A stretch of 64,000 nucleotides of DNA, taken from NCBI GenBank assembly GCA_938007995.1, contig CALLLW010000036.1, positions 62,001-126,000 of the forward strand, written 5' to 3'. The translations under genes and the position numbers were made by a program. This DNA comes from an uncultured Granulosicoccaceae bacterium (GTDB lineage: Bacteria; Pseudomonadota; Gammaproteobacteria; Granulosicoccales; Granulosicoccaceae). Shown here piece by piece: positions 18,375 to 28,014 of the stretch; the stretch's first letter is position 1; the number at the start of each line of letters is the position of its first letter. The notes under the pieces were generated by a model. The model ran no database searches, had not been told where the DNA came from, and worked only from the letters and a program-made list of their open reading frames with translations.

Positions 18375-19397
18375 ATGAGTACGGATGCGAGCTTCTTTTT
18401 ACGTAGAGGCAATTTTCTTATCCCGCTGATCGCTGCACTGATTCTGCAGTTGAGTCACGGCACCGCTTTTTCAAAGGACAGCAGCTCGGACCAGGCGGGC
18501 AAGAAATGCCTTTATGTCTCGTCTTTTCACGAAACAGATAATTGGTCGAGCGCTATTGAAAACAGTATCAGAGCCAGACTTCACGGTCACTGCCAGTTAC
18601 ATCGCATGTACATGGACACCAAACGCAACGTTTCTCCCGATGCGATTTTTGAAATAACCAACCAGATCATTGCAAAGATTGAGCAATGGAGCCCTGATGT
18701 TGTTATTACATCAGATGACAGCGCCGCAAAACACCTGATCGCACAGCACTACCGTAATGATAAAACGCCATTCGTTTTTTCCGGCGTGAACTGGTCAGTC
18801 GAAGAATACGGTTTTCCCTATGAAAATGTCACAGGAATTGTTGAAGTTGCACCGATAAAGACTCTGTTGAAAGAGGCCACAACCATCTCGGGAAACGGCC
18901 GAAGAGCAGTATTTCTGGGAGCGGACACCACCACGGAGAAAAGGAATTTTAAACGCCTTCAACTGATGGCGGAAACCTACAACATTCAACTCGAACCGTT
19001 GTACTTTGCCTCGTTTTCTCAGTGGAAAAAAGCGCTGCAAAAAGCCAATGACTACGACTTCGCGGTACTTGGTATCAATGCGGCAATCAAGGACTGGAAC
19101 TCAGCTGAAGCCAGAAAAGAAGCACTTGCCGTTAGCAGGAAACCCACCTTCACCACGGAAATTTCGATGATGCCCTACAGCACCTTCGGATTCACCAAGT
19201 TACCGAGCGAACAAGGCGAATGGGCTGCTACAGTGGCAATAAAAATCCTCAATGGCACCTCACCTCAGGAAATTCCGATTGCATCAAACAAGAAGTGGGA
19301 GTTCTGGGTCAACGAAGAAATACTCGACAGGCTGCCTGCTCAACCGGCTAGAAACTTATTGCGCAAAGCAAAACGATTCCAGCCCGACAACACATAA
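18375..19397 (+). CDS. Periplasmic ABC-type substrate-binding-like sensor protein
   Basis: 340 residues with an N-terminal hydrophobic export signal (about residues 14-32, IPLIAALILQLSHGTAFS). The remainder resembles the ABC_sub_bind periplasmic-binding fold: LYVSSFHETDNWS, a PDVVITSDDSAAKHLI segment, TPFVFSGVNW, and a second lobe with RRAVFLGADTTTEKRN. Such proteins are often found beside signalling enzymes rather than transporters, and no permease or ATPase is near. The next gene encodes a membrane GGDEF/EAL protein with a periplasmic domain, so this protein probably presents a ligand to it. Ligand unknown. Confidence 0.75.
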   Translation: MSTDASFFLRRGNFLIPLIAALILQLSHGTAFSKDSSSDQAGKKCLYVSSFHETDNWSSAIENSIRARLHGHCQLHRMYMDTKRNVSPDAIFEITNQIIAKIEQWSPDVVITSDDSAAKHLIAQHYRNDKTPFVFSGVNWSVEEYGFPYENVTGIVEVAPIKTLLKEATTISGNGRRAVFLGADTTTEKRNFKRLQLMAETYNIQLEPLYFASFSQWKKALQKANDYDFAVLGINAAIKDWNSAEARKEALAVSRKPTFTTEISMMPYSTFGFTKLPSEQGEWAATVAIKILNGTSPQEIPIASNKKWEFWVNEEILDRLPAQPARNLLRKAKRFQPDNT

Positions 19398-19616
19398 CTT
19401 TGTTGAATAATCAAACTGCATAAACAGCCTAAAGTAACCACAGTCTCAGTCGACAATGAATTATGAGCAGAATAGTGTTTCGACCACGAGAGACCAACTA
19501 CTTATACTGAATGAGCCAGGTGCAGATGCAGACAGTTACCGGTAAAGCACCGGACAATATAGTTTGTTTCAAAACTACTCCACAGAATGAAACTCAAGTA
19601 ACCGTCGAGTAAGCAA

Positions 19617-22367
19617 TTGTATCTTCGCACTATTTTAAAGGCTGTTTCAGGTGCACTGGCGATTTTTACATTGGCAGGCGTCACCGCACTGTGGCTTGAA
19701 CACTCTGCCGAGAAAAGCGAACTCACCCGGCAGTCAATTGCCGCCACACAGCAAATTCACGAGAACTTAACGTACGCGATTGGCACGTTACATTCGATGT
19801 CGGCAGTACATCAAGCCTCCCCAACAGGCTTTGATCAAAACAAGTTCGAGATGTTCGCAAGTAACCTGGTAACGAACCAGGCAACCATTTCCGCCGTCGG
19901 GCGTTTTGATATCGTACCTCAGGATGATCTCGAATATCTGCAGGCAGACCTTCAGCTTCATGGCCTCTACCACTTTGAGCCAAAAAAATTAAATGAAGCA
20001 GGTGCGATTGAAACGCTTGCCTTGAAGTCGCAGTACACCATGCTTACGGCATTCTTCCCTCAGGATCCGGTGACTGCAAATTTCATCGGCCTCGATTTCA
20101 GCGAAATAAAATCGACCAGAACTGCGATCGAGGAAAGCTTGTCTTATAACAGCCCTGTACCTGCAAAACTGCCACCAAAGTGGATTATCCCCGGGCAACT
20201 TAATGTTTTTAGCTCGACTTATTACGGTCACTTTGTGCCAGTAACACTTGAAGACCGCCGATTGCAAAGTGATGGCGGCTACTTCATTACTCTCGATATG
20301 AATGAAGTAATCTCTGCCGCCACCGGTGAGGACTTCCCACTCAGCATTGAGATTTCGCCGCTGTCCTTCGAAGACTCCGGTTACGTTGCAATGCAAGGCA
20401 GCGAAACAACAAAACAGAGAATCGCTTCCACGCTATTCCCTTCCACACCAATTAAACACAACCTGATCATAGGCGCAAAGTCTACAACCATCACTTATCG
20501 CACACCCGCTGGTGTCACCCGAGCCCAGCAGATGTCTGCAGTTGCAAAGAGCCTTGGTGTATTACTTTTCTACTTGCTGGCTATGGCTATATACACCGCA
20601 ATAAAGACATCACGCAGACAGATAATCTCAAACAAAAAAGCACTGGCCAAAGAACGAAAACGCGCCCTGGTAACACTCAACTCACTACAGGACGCCGTGA
20701 TCACTACAGATCAAGAAGACAAAATAGACTTCGTAAACCCGGCCATACTTAAAGTGTTGGGCCGAACAAGAGCAGAATTAATCGACCTGCCACTTGAACA
20801 ACTACTGGAATCTGAGTTTGTCGTTCTGCAACAGAAAGCAGGTGATCTGCTTAACAGCGCAGAAGATGACCTTCATGCCGCCACCGACAGTTGCCTCCGG
20901 CGACTCAGTGACAGCGAAGGCCAGGAGATAATTTTCAACTGCCATTCTTCCGATATTGTTGCACAGGATGGCAACAAAATCGGCTCTGTCCTGACTATGA
21001 GAGACGTCAGCAAAGAATACGCTTTAACCACAGAGCTGGCACACCAGGCAACACACGACGCACTGACATCACTGCCAAACAGAAGGAAATTCGAATCACT
21101 CGTAGATTCGATACTTAAAAACAACGCTGCATTGGAAAACAATAATCAAAAAAAGAACAACCAGATAGTCGGCTATATAGATCTTGATCAATTCAAGCTG
21201 ATCAATGATACGGTTGGGCACGCAGCTGGCGATACACTGCTGAAGAAGATTGCAACGGATCTGACCTCACTGATACCAGATTATATCGAAATTGCACGAC
21301 TCGGTGGTGACGAATTCGGATTTATCAGTACTGACTCAGATCAGACAGACGCTCACGCCATAGCAAGGCTGTTCCACGATTTCTTTCAATCGTACTATTA
21401 CACCACGAAAGAACAAACCTTTTCGATTCGAGCCAGCATTGGACTAACGAAGATCAGAGCGAACCACAACGCCGTAAATGAAGTATTGAGTGAGGTAGAT
21501 ATTGCCTGCTATACCGCCAAGGATGCTGGAAGAAACGGTTATGTTATCTATGATTCAGAGGATCTGGAAACACAGCAAAGAGAGGGTGAGATGCTATACC
21601 TTCCAATGCTGCAAACAGCACTGCAAGACAATCGTTTCACGCTCTATACGCAGCCAATCGCCAGCACACTCACCAGCGACAATCAGAGCATACATCACTA
21701 CGAGTGCTTGCTCAGACTTATCCATACGACAGGTGAAGTCGTTACGCCTTACAAATTTATCGTCGCTGCTGAAAGATATGATCTCATTAAAGAAATTGAT
21801 CGCTGGGTGATTGAGAACGCTTTTAAGCAAATTTCACAGCTAAACGAAACTCTAAAGGGAACCCTGTTTAGCATTAATTTGTCCGGCCAAAGTGCGGTCG
21901 ATCCGACCATGCCTGAATTTATAGAGTCTATGCTGACAGAACACCACATTGACTCTGCATGTATTTGCTTTGAACTCACCGAAACAGCCGTTATCAGCAA
22001 TTTCAGTCAAGCGCAAAAGCTGATCGCGTTCGTAAGAAACAGGGGTTGCACAATCGCGCTGGACGACTTTGGTGCCGGTGCCAGTTCTTTCGGGTATCTG
22101 AAGAACCTTGAGGTTGACTACTTAAAAATTGACGGACAATTCGTACGCGAAATGACATCGAATAAAGTTGACTTTGAAATGGTGCGCTCAATGAATGCAG
22201 TGGGCAAAGCGCTTGGTATAAAAACGATCGCAGAATTTGTCGAAAGCGAAGAGATACTTACAGCATTGGCCTCCATCGAAGTGGACTATGCACAAGGATA
22301 CTTCTTAGGCAAACCAAAACCTATGGAAGATCTTGCAAACGGAAGTCATCTGAGAACAGCAGCGTAG
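19617..22367 (+). CDS. Membrane CHASE-like/PAS/GGDEF/EAL cyclic-di-GMP protein
   Basis: 916 residues with a TTG start. Order: membrane helix (about 4-24), a periplasmic domain of about 280 residues with CHASE-like features (VGRFDIVPQDDLEYLQ), a second helix (about 312-330), a PAS domain (VTLNSLQDAVITTDQE, residues about 345-460), GGDEF (DLDQFKLINDTVGH; RLGGDEFGF near residue 562) and EAL. The diguanylate cyclase GGDEF motif is intact; an RxxD inhibitory site is not seen at the usual place. The EAL signature reads ECL (YECLLR), and the other phosphodiesterase motifs (ELTETA, DDFGAG, KIDG, AEFVES) are intact, so either activity is possible. Together with the upstream periplasmic protein it looks like a ligand-controlled c-di-GMP switch of the NspS/MbaA kind, by analogy only. 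Confidence 0.92.
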   Translation: MYLRTILKAVSGALAIFTLAGVTALWLEHSAEKSELTRQSIAATQQIHENLTYAIGTLHSMSAVHQASPTGFDQNKFEMFASNLVTNQATISAVGRFDIVPQDDLEYLQADLQLHGLYHFEPKKLNEAGAIETLALKSQYTMLTAFFPQDPVTANFIGLDFSEIKSTRTAIEESLSYNSPVPAKLPPKWIIPGQLNVFSSTYYGHFVPVTLEDRRLQSDGGYFITLDMNEVISAATGEDFPLSIEISPLSFEDSGYVAMQGSETTKQRIASTLFPSTPIKHNLIIGAKSTTITYRTPAGVTRAQQMSAVAKSLGVLLFYLLAMAIYTAIKTSRRQIISNKKALAKERKRALVTLNSLQDAVITTDQEDKIDFVNPAILKVLGRTRAELIDLPLEQLLESEFVVLQQKAGDLLNSAEDDLHAATDSCLRRLSDSEGQEIIFNCHSSDIVAQDGNKIGSVLTMRDVSKEYALTTELAHQATHDALTSLPNRRKFESLVDSILKNNAALENNNQKKNNQIVGYIDLDQFKLINDTVGHAAGDTLLKKIATDLTSLIPDYIEIARLGGDEFGFISTDSDQTDAHAIARLFHDFFQSYYYTTKEQTFSIRASIGLTKIRANHNAVNEVLSEVDIACYTAKDAGRNGYVIYDSEDLETQQREGEMLYLPMLQTALQDNRFTLYTQPIASTLTSDNQSIHHYECLLRLIHTTGEVVTPYKFIVAAERYDLIKEIDRWVIENAFKQISQLNETLKGTLFSINLSGQSAVDPTMPEFIESMLTEHHIDSACICFELTETAVISNFSQAQKLIAFVRNRGCTIALDDFGAGASSFGYLKNLEVDYLKIDGQFVREMTSNKVDFEMVRSMNAVGKALGIKTIAEFVESEEILTALASIEVDYAQGYFLGKPKPMEDLANGSHLRTAA

Positions 22368-22394
22368 TTCGCTTAACCTATCTCCGAGACCGTT

Positions 22395-23243
22395 ATGATC
22401 CGACAACCGCGAAAAAGACGCAAACTGACGTTACATCCGCACGGCGTTATTTATCTTGATGACCGTGAGCGCATCACAAACCCTGACAATCAACCCCCGC
22501 TGCAAGAACCACGGGCGCGAGTTTGGCCAGCCACAGAACCGGACCGAAGCAATTCCGGCGGCTTGAACATAGCGCTTAAAGGTACAGCCACAATACTGTT
22601 AGTCGCCATAGCTGCTTTGTGGGCGAATGAAAGCGCAAACCACCGGTCAGGCATCATACACACCGGTTTTATTTTACCCGCCGATACAGTTATAGACAAC
22701 GCCTCCGCTAAGCAAAGTGCAGCCAACACCAATAATCAGCTTACGTGGCCGGGCGAAGTAAACACGAGCACTACAACCGATAAAACAACAACACGCACGG
22801 TTAATCAGCCTCAGTTGCAATCAAACCTGACCTTGGTGGAAATACCCTCTTCAGCCAGCAACACTACGACAAAGCCTGTCTCAAGTGACCGCCAGGCAGT
22901 CACTCTGAAAATCAACAGAGAGAATCCTGATTCAATTTCGGTGAATGCAAACGCCGCCCTATCTGCAAACGAGCAAGGTAGCTCGGCGTTCTCATCAGCG
23001 TTAGCAGAAAGTACTACCTATAACGAAGACTACTTTGTCAGTGCTTATAGAGCGATACTGTTTTCGAATCTTTCCGCGACCGCGAACGAGACCCCTATTG
23101 CCCACGGCACCAGAGTAAACGTGATTGAAGAGCTGGATGAATGGGTTCGAATAACCGTTGCCGATATAGCCATCGACGGCTTTATTCACTATACTCAGCT
23201 AAGTACAGGCCAGCTAAATACAGGCCAGTCAAGCGCAAGATAG
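22395..23243 (+). CDS. Single-span membrane protein with C-terminal SH3-like domain
   Basis: 282 residues, starting 27 bp after the c-di-GMP gene and so probably cotranscribed. Order: a basic cytoplasmic N-terminus (RQPRKRRKLTLHPHG), one membrane helix (ALKGTATILLVAIAALWA, about 58-75), a low-complexity Thr/Ser/Asn-rich periplasmic linker of about 130 residues, and a C-terminal SH3b-like domain (ILFSNLSATANETPIAHGT, VNVIEELDEWVRITV, DGFIHYTQL). The very end repeats STGQLNTGQ. It has the same plan as the protein at 15828-16904, although the cytoplasmic tails differ. Probably envelope-anchored; function not known. Confidence 0.7.
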   Translation: MIRQPRKRRKLTLHPHGVIYLDDRERITNPDNQPPLQEPRARVWPATEPDRSNSGGLNIALKGTATILLVAIAALWANESANHRSGIIHTGFILPADTVIDNASAKQSAANTNNQLTWPGEVNTSTTTDKTTTRTVNQPQLQSNLTLVEIPSSASNTTTKPVSSDRQAVTLKINRENPDSISVNANAALSANEQGSSAFSSALAESTTYNEDYFVSAYRAILFSNLSATANETPIAHGTRVNVIEELDEWVRITVADIAIDGFIHYTQLSTGQLNTGQSSAR

Positions 23244-23284
23244 CGGCCACAATCACCAACAGCAGCCGAATGCATGTGATCGTT

Positions 23285-24856
23285 CTACTGTATGCTCTTT
23301 ACCAGATCCGGCAGCTTTAAGCGAAGAATTTTACCAGACGGTCCTTTTGGCAATTCATCAAAAAAGTAAATTTTTTTGGGTGCTTTTACCTTTCCAACTC
23401 CCGACTCACAAAATTGCATCAGTTCTACTTCAGAACAGTGGTGGCCATCACGAAGAGCGACACAAGCGTAGACCTCCTGACCATAATTTTCATCGTCAAG
23501 ACCAAAGGCGGCGGCTTCAAGCACCGCATCGTGTTTGTAAAGCACGTCATCAATTTCCCGTGGTGCGATATTTTCACCTCCACGAATTATCAGTTCTTTC
23601 AACCTGCCGGTGATAAAAAGATAACCATCTATATCCTTGACACCGAGATCACCGGTTCTGAACCATCCATTCACAAATGCATCGTCTGTTGCAGTGGGAT
23701 TTTTATAATATTCAGTCAGGACATTCTCACCACGAATCAAAAGTTCACCTACAGTCTCCGCTGGCAGAAGATTCCCGTTTTCGTCAGCTATTTCTATCTC
23801 GTTGCCAACCGGCATACCAACAGATCCTGGTTTGCGGATATCGGGCGGCATCGGGTTACTTGCAACCGTGCCTGCAGTTTCTGTTAAGCCGAGTGTTTCA
23901 ATCATTGGTGTATAAAAAGCTTCTTCCCATTGCATCAATACAATCGCCGGCAAGGGCGCTGAAGCAGATCGCGCAAAGCGAAACTGCTGTAGTGATGGTT
24001 CATTTCCAAAATCGAAATCTTCAGTATCTGACTGATCAAGCAAATATTTTATAATGGTGGGCACAATGCTGCTCCAGGTGCATTGATACTCTGCCACCCA
24101 GGTCCAATAGAGTTTAACGCTGAACTTGCGCGGCATTACGACAGAGCCACCACTCACCAATGGTGCTGCAACAGTAACCATTGCACCGTTAATGTGATAC
24201 ACCGGCAAAACACACAAGGCGCGATCACTGCTCGTCAGTGCATGACCCTGCATCACGTTCCTGCCACCGCTGATAACAGCCTGCTGCGACAATATTGCCC
24301 CTTTCGGCAAACCGGTGGAACCTGACGTATACAAAAGCAAAGCCTGATCATCTTCTGATGGCACATCATCATCGGTGAAGACCGATCCAATCCCACCTGA
24401 ATCATCAGCATCAGGCCATTGGGGTCCGAGTAAATCATCAACAACAATCACTTTAATTTCACGGTCTGATCTTTCCACCAAAGTCGTCAGCAACTCCTCG
24501 AACTCGGGTGCTACAAAGACAACATCGGCATCACAATGATCCAGCACATGCTGCATTTGTGTTTCACCAGCTACCGCATTGATTGGCACAACTACCCGAC
24601 GGTTTGCCATTACGCCCAGAAAAAGCCCGGTGGCCCACTGGCCATTGTTTATCAGAAACGCAACCTTCTTTTGCGGCCCAACCCCTAAAGCCCGCAAGTG
24701 TTCACCAATAAGATCAACCTTTTGCTTTAATCCTGCAAAGGTTAACTCCTCCCCCTCAGAGTGCTCATCAGCCGGGGTTATCAGAAACACACTTTCAGGG
24801 GTTTGTTCGGCACGATGGTCAACATAAGCTCTTATTGTACTCAGCATGGTAGTCAC
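23285..24856 (-). CDS. AMP-forming acyl-CoA ligase, candidate sulfoacetate-CoA ligase (SauT-like)
   Basis: 523-residue ANL-superfamily enzyme that activates a carboxylate with ATP and CoA. Motifs: ALLLYTSGSTGLPKGA (P-loop, about residue 170), CVLPVYHINGAM, ETLGLTETAG, GWFRTGDLG, and C-terminal GPSGKILRL with the catalytic lysine. It overlaps the upstream SauS-like gene by 4 bp. In the sulfoacetate pathway SauT makes sulfoacetyl-CoA and SauS reduces it to sulfoacetaldehyde, so the pairing suggests that role. The family alone cannot fix the substrate: other short-chain acids remain possible. Confidence 0.72.
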   Translation of the reverse strand: MTTMLSTIRAYVDHRAEQTPESVFLITPADEHSEGEELTFAGLKQKVDLIGEHLRALGVGPQKKVAFLINNGQWATGLFLGVMANRRVVVPINAVAGETQMQHVLDHCDADVVFVAPEFEELLTTLVERSDREIKVIVVDDLLGPQWPDADDSGGIGSVFTDDDVPSEDDQALLLYTSGSTGLPKGAILSQQAVISGGRNVMQGHALTSSDRALCVLPVYHINGAMVTVAAPLVSGGSVVMPRKFSVKLYWTWVAEYQCTWSSIVPTIIKYLLDQSDTEDFDFGNEPSLQQFRFARSASAPLPAIVLMQWEEAFYTPMIETLGLTETAGTVASNPMPPDIRKPGSVGMPVGNEIEIADENGNLLPAETVGELLIRGENVLTEYYKNPTATDDAFVNGWFRTGDLGVKDIDGYLFITGRLKELIIRGGENIAPREIDDVLYKHDAVLEAAAFGLDDENYGQEVYACVALRDGHHCSEVELMQFCESGVGKVKAPKKIYFFDELPKGPSGKILRLKLPDLVKSIQ

Positions 24857-26268
24857 CGGCCGTACTTTGCGAGATAGGCACCAAACAGCTCTTCTTCACT
24901 CGGCTTGTCTTCCTCCACTTCAGTCACAAGATGAGTGATATTTATAAAGTGCCGATAGTTGAGGTTCTCTGAAATACTGTTACCTCCCCAGGTGCCGCAG
25001 CCCATGCTCAGAGTGAAATTCAGTGCATTGTTAAAGCTGCCACCGTTACCAAACGTATGCGCCTGATTAACAAGAACACGCACAACATCCATATCTTCAG
25101 CAAGCTTGCGGGCATTATCTGCATTGCCGGTATGAATACCGCACGAGTGCCCTTTGCCTTGCACATTCATAATTTTATTTACCAATTGCTGTGCATGTTT
25201 AAAATCAGTAGCCCGGTAAACAGTCAGCACCAGACTGAGCTTTTCATCTGCAAAGGGTGATTGAGGATCGAACTGCTCCTGCTCTACCAGAAATATCCTG
25301 CAACCCTGCGCCTGTTCTGAAAAACCAAGGCGACCTGCAAACACATCTGCGTCTGTGGCGATTAGCTTCCGATTCAGTTTACCCTGCTGCCATAGCTCCG
25401 ACTGAATGTGTGACGCTTCTTCTTCACTGCATCGATACGCGCCTGCACCCTGCAGAGCTGCGATTGCGTCATCATAAATATCATCAAGTATCACCAGTGA
25501 ATTTTCTGATGAACAGGAAGTTGAATTGTCGAAGGTTTTTGAGGCAGTGATCTTCGCTGCTGCGTCTTCAAGATTAGCGCTGCTGTCAATAATAACCGCC
25601 ACATTACCCGCACCAACACCGATTGCCGGTGTGCCACTACTGTAGGCTTTACGAACATTATTCTGTGATCCGGTAGCAACGATCAAATCGGCACGTTCCA
25701 TAAGCAGTGAGGTCATGCTACGTGTTACCGGAGCCGGCAGAAGCTGCACAAGATCAGCTGGCGCACCAACTTTTGTTAACGCATCACGCATTAAATTTAC
25801 TGTGCTCGACGTGGTCGACCAGCCTGCTGGTGATGGCGCGATAACAATAGCATTAGCGCCTTTTATTGCCATCATACTCTTGTTGACCGGTGTAGCTGCC
25901 GGATTGGTTGATGGTGTAATCGCAGCAACCACTCCAACCGGCTTGGCATAGCGAGTCATACCATCAGCTTCATCAATTTTACCGACTGTTTTTACTCGCA
26001 TTAAATCACGCAAGGTACCAAACGTTTTGCGGGTATTCTTTATAACCTTGCTATCAACATTGCCTATTCCGGTATCTTGAACCGCCAGCTCTGCCATTGC
26101 ACGCGCGTTCTCGGGCTTGTACAGCGACCAGGCAATTGCAGTCACCATCTCATCGATGTCTTGCTGACTTGCTGCAGAGATTGCTTTCATCGCCGCAGCA
26201 CCTTTGCTTAGCAATTCATCAATGACGACAGTTTCTTCAGGCACCGATCTGGTGTTATCTCTATTCAT
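24853..26268 (-). CDS. Acylating aldehyde dehydrogenase, sulfoacetaldehyde dehydrogenase (SauS-like)
   Basis: 471-residue CoA-acylating aldehyde dehydrogenase. It catalyses sulfoacetyl-CoA reduction to sulfoacetaldehyde (or the reverse) if the assignment is right. Visible: VAAITPSTNPAATPVNK, IVIAPSPAGWS, the VVATGSQNNVRKAYSSGTPA region, GVGAGNVAVIID, catalytic cysteine in NSTSCSSENSLV, and a long C-terminal block (TLSMGCGTWGGNSISENLNY) that in my memory is characteristic of the SauS group rather than EutE/PduP. First gene of a two-gene operon with the ligase. A sulfoacetate importer (SauU) and sulfoacetaldehyde acetyltransferase (Xsc) are not in the window. Confidence 0.78.
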   Translation of the reverse strand: MNRDNTRSVPEETVVIDELLSKGAAAMKAISAASQQDIDEMVTAIAWSLYKPENARAMAELAVQDTGIGNVDSKVIKNTRKTFGTLRDLMRVKTVGKIDEADGMTRYAKPVGVVAAITPSTNPAATPVNKSMMAIKGANAIVIAPSPAGWSTTSSTVNLMRDALTKVGAPADLVQLLPAPVTRSMTSLLMERADLIVATGSQNNVRKAYSSGTPAIGVGAGNVAVIIDSSANLEDAAAKITASKTFDNSTSCSSENSLVILDDIYDDAIAALQGAGAYRCSEEEASHIQSELWQQGKLNRKLIATDADVFAGRLGFSEQAQGCRIFLVEQEQFDPQSPFADEKLSLVLTVYRATDFKHAQQLVNKIMNVQGKGHSCGIHTGNADNARKLAEDMDVVRVLVNQAHTFGNGGSFNNALNFTLSMGCGTWGGNSISENLNYRHFINITHLVTEVEEDKPSEEELFGAYLAKYGR

Positions 26269-26602
26269 AGGGGTAAAAAGCGGCGTTGTTGGTCTGATGC
26301 AGAGTAGATTGCAGGTTCTGACAGGTCAAGCAGGAATCAATCAGCCGTCGCGATTACATTGCTCGCACCAGATTAGGCGCAATCCACGTATGCACAGACC
26401 TCATGCCCGCTGCGTGCATTCCACGAACAGCGGGTAAACACTTTACGACTTTCAAACAACTGCTAATAACTTACCGCAACACCACCCAGATCAGTTGTTA
26501 TACTGTTGACACCGACCCGCAGTACTCGATGCTTTCGACTCGCTGCAGACTACCCAACAGGCAATCCCTCGCACTTGATTGAAGGCAGCTAAGTGAAGGA
26601 AT
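26269..26602. other. Divergent intergenic region between the sauS-like gene and ubiX
   Basis: 334 bp with no gene. A TATACT hexamer near 26502-26507 could be a -10 element for ubiX, and a TTGACA lies just after it. No regulator gene is present nearby. Confidence 0.35.
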
Positions 26603-27223
26603 GTGCAAAAGTGGCGCTTAACAGTGGCAAGCAAAACAACTGATTCACCAGAAAGACTGATCGTTGGCATCAGCGGGGCCTCCGGCGCTGCTCTTGGCAT
26701 TCGAGTGCTACAACTGCTCAGCACAACGTCAGTCGAGACACACCTTGTAGTCTCCAAAGCGGCAGCGCTGACGATACAAAGTGAAACAGACTACACAATC
26801 GACGCAATAAGAGCATTGGCCGACCAGGTTCATACCGCGAAAGACATCAGTGCCTCTATCGCCTCCGGATCATTTAGAACAAAAGGGATGATCATCGCCC
26901 CATGCTCAATAAAGACCATGAGCGAAATCTGCAGCGGTGTGACTTCCAACCTGATGAGCCGGGCTGCAGATGTGGTACTTAAAGAGCGACGTAAACTGGT
27001 GCTGATGCTACGCGAATCCCCTCTGCACGCCGGTCATTTGAAAACTGCACTGGAGATCACAAACATGGGGGCAATCATATCGCCACCGGTACCTGCGTTT
27101 TATACCAAGCCCGAGTCAGTAGAAGACGTAGTCACCCAGATTGCTACGCGCGCTCTGGATCTTTTTGATATCGAATGCACAGAGCTCAAGCGCTGGGGTG
27201 TAGATGTTGATTTGTCGAGCTAA
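26603..27223 (+). CDS. ubiX: Flavin prenyltransferase UbiX
   Basis: Attaches a dimethylallyl group to FMN to make the prenylated flavin cofactor of UbiD-type decarboxylases, including the ubiquinone pathway enzyme. The 206-residue reading begins at a GTG; a second GTG seven codons later is an alternative, as most family members are about 190 residues. Motifs: VGISGASGAALGIRVL, the TKGMIIAPCSIKTMSEI block, RAADVVLKERRKLVLMLRESPL, and TNMGAIISPPVPAFY. It stands alone; ubiD is not in the window. Confidence 0.95.
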   Translation: MQKWRLTVASKTTDSPERLIVGISGASGAALGIRVLQLLSTTSVETHLVVSKAAALTIQSETDYTIDAIRALADQVHTAKDISASIASGSFRTKGMIIAPCSIKTMSEICSGVTSNLMSRAADVVLKERRKLVLMLRESPLHAGHLKTALEITNMGAIISPPVPAFYTKPESVEDVVTQIATRALDLFDIECTELKRWGVDVDLSS

Positions 27224-27259
27224 TTGAACAGTTTTTCTAAGTTTCTAAACAGTTCCCTG

Positions 27260-27278
27260 ACAGCCTCAGTGGCTGTTT
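27260..27278. terminator. Weak hairpin between ubiX and the DUF3047 gene
   Basis: ACAGCC (27260-27265) and GGCTGT (27271-27276) with a 5-nt loop, followed by TT only. It lies between convergent genes and may serve both directions. Confidence 0.35.
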
Positions 27279-27308
27279 CAATGCCCGTATCAGTGGTTGA
27301 ATCAGCGG

Positions 27309-27962
27309 CTAATTCGCAGTGAAGTAAATATCTCCATAGGTGGCGTTTGCCCGCAATCCGGAGTTATCGGTATCCGTCATGATCGCGATAGCATCAATGG
27401 AGGTTATGTCCTTACCGAATATTCGCTTGAAGTCCTCACGTACATTTCTTTTTTCGTGATGCCACTCGCCAGTAGAGTCTTCAGTACCACGGGCGGCGAG
27501 CATCACTGAATTCTTTGGCTTGAAAGCGTTCGGCCAGCTTGATTCCCGCGATTGGCTACCAGACCAGACGTAATTAAGCGCTTTGGTTTTCCAAACCAGC
27601 GCACCGCCGGATTTGACTACATACAAGCGGGCGGCGTAGTCGTCGCCGCTTTTGTCGGTCTCGTCAAGCACTGGCAATCCTCGATCAACACGCCAGCTCC
27701 AATTCACATAGGGTGTTTGTGTCAGGTCAACCGTGATCTCCCGACCCAAACCGGAAGCACTTCCGTAACTTTCAGCTACCAGTGCTTTTTTACCGTCTTT
27801 CTGGCGGATATCGTAAGTTGTTTCTCCGACGAAAGATTTGCTAACCCAACCGGCGAGATTTCCTTCGGAAAACTTGCCAATTTCCACCCGGTTCAACGAT
27901 GCCGGAGTGGCCGCCGAGACAACCGCAAGCACTGCCAGCAAAAGAGATCGTTTTATCACCAT
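27309..27962 (-). CDS. DUF3047 family secreted protein
   Basis: 217 residues from the ATG at 27962, which follows GAGGAG; an upstream extension to 28109 would overlap the PPOX gene and is not supported. A signal peptide (SLLLAVLAVVSAATPAS) precedes the domain. Family signatures: VNWSWRVDRGLP, GDDYAARLYVV, KALNYVWSG, WPNAF, RNVREDFKRIFG, and a C-terminal AIAIMTDTDNSG with YGDIYF. These suggest a beta-sandwich, possibly carbohydrate-binding. Biological role is not established. Confidence 0.85.
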   Translation of the reverse strand: MVIKRSLLLAVLAVVSAATPASLNRVEIGKFSEGNLAGWVSKSFVGETTYDIRQKDGKKALVAESYGSASGLGREITVDLTQTPYVNWSWRVDRGLPVLDETDKSGDDYAARLYVVKSGGALVWKTKALNYVWSGSQSRESSWPNAFKPKNSVMLAARGTEDSTGEWHHEKRNVREDFKRIFGKDITSIDAIAIMTDTDNSGLRANATYGDIYFTAN

Positions 27963-28014
27963 CAGACTCCTCAAGATAGTTGCTAGCAAATGGACAGAAT
28001 CCACAACGCCAAGT

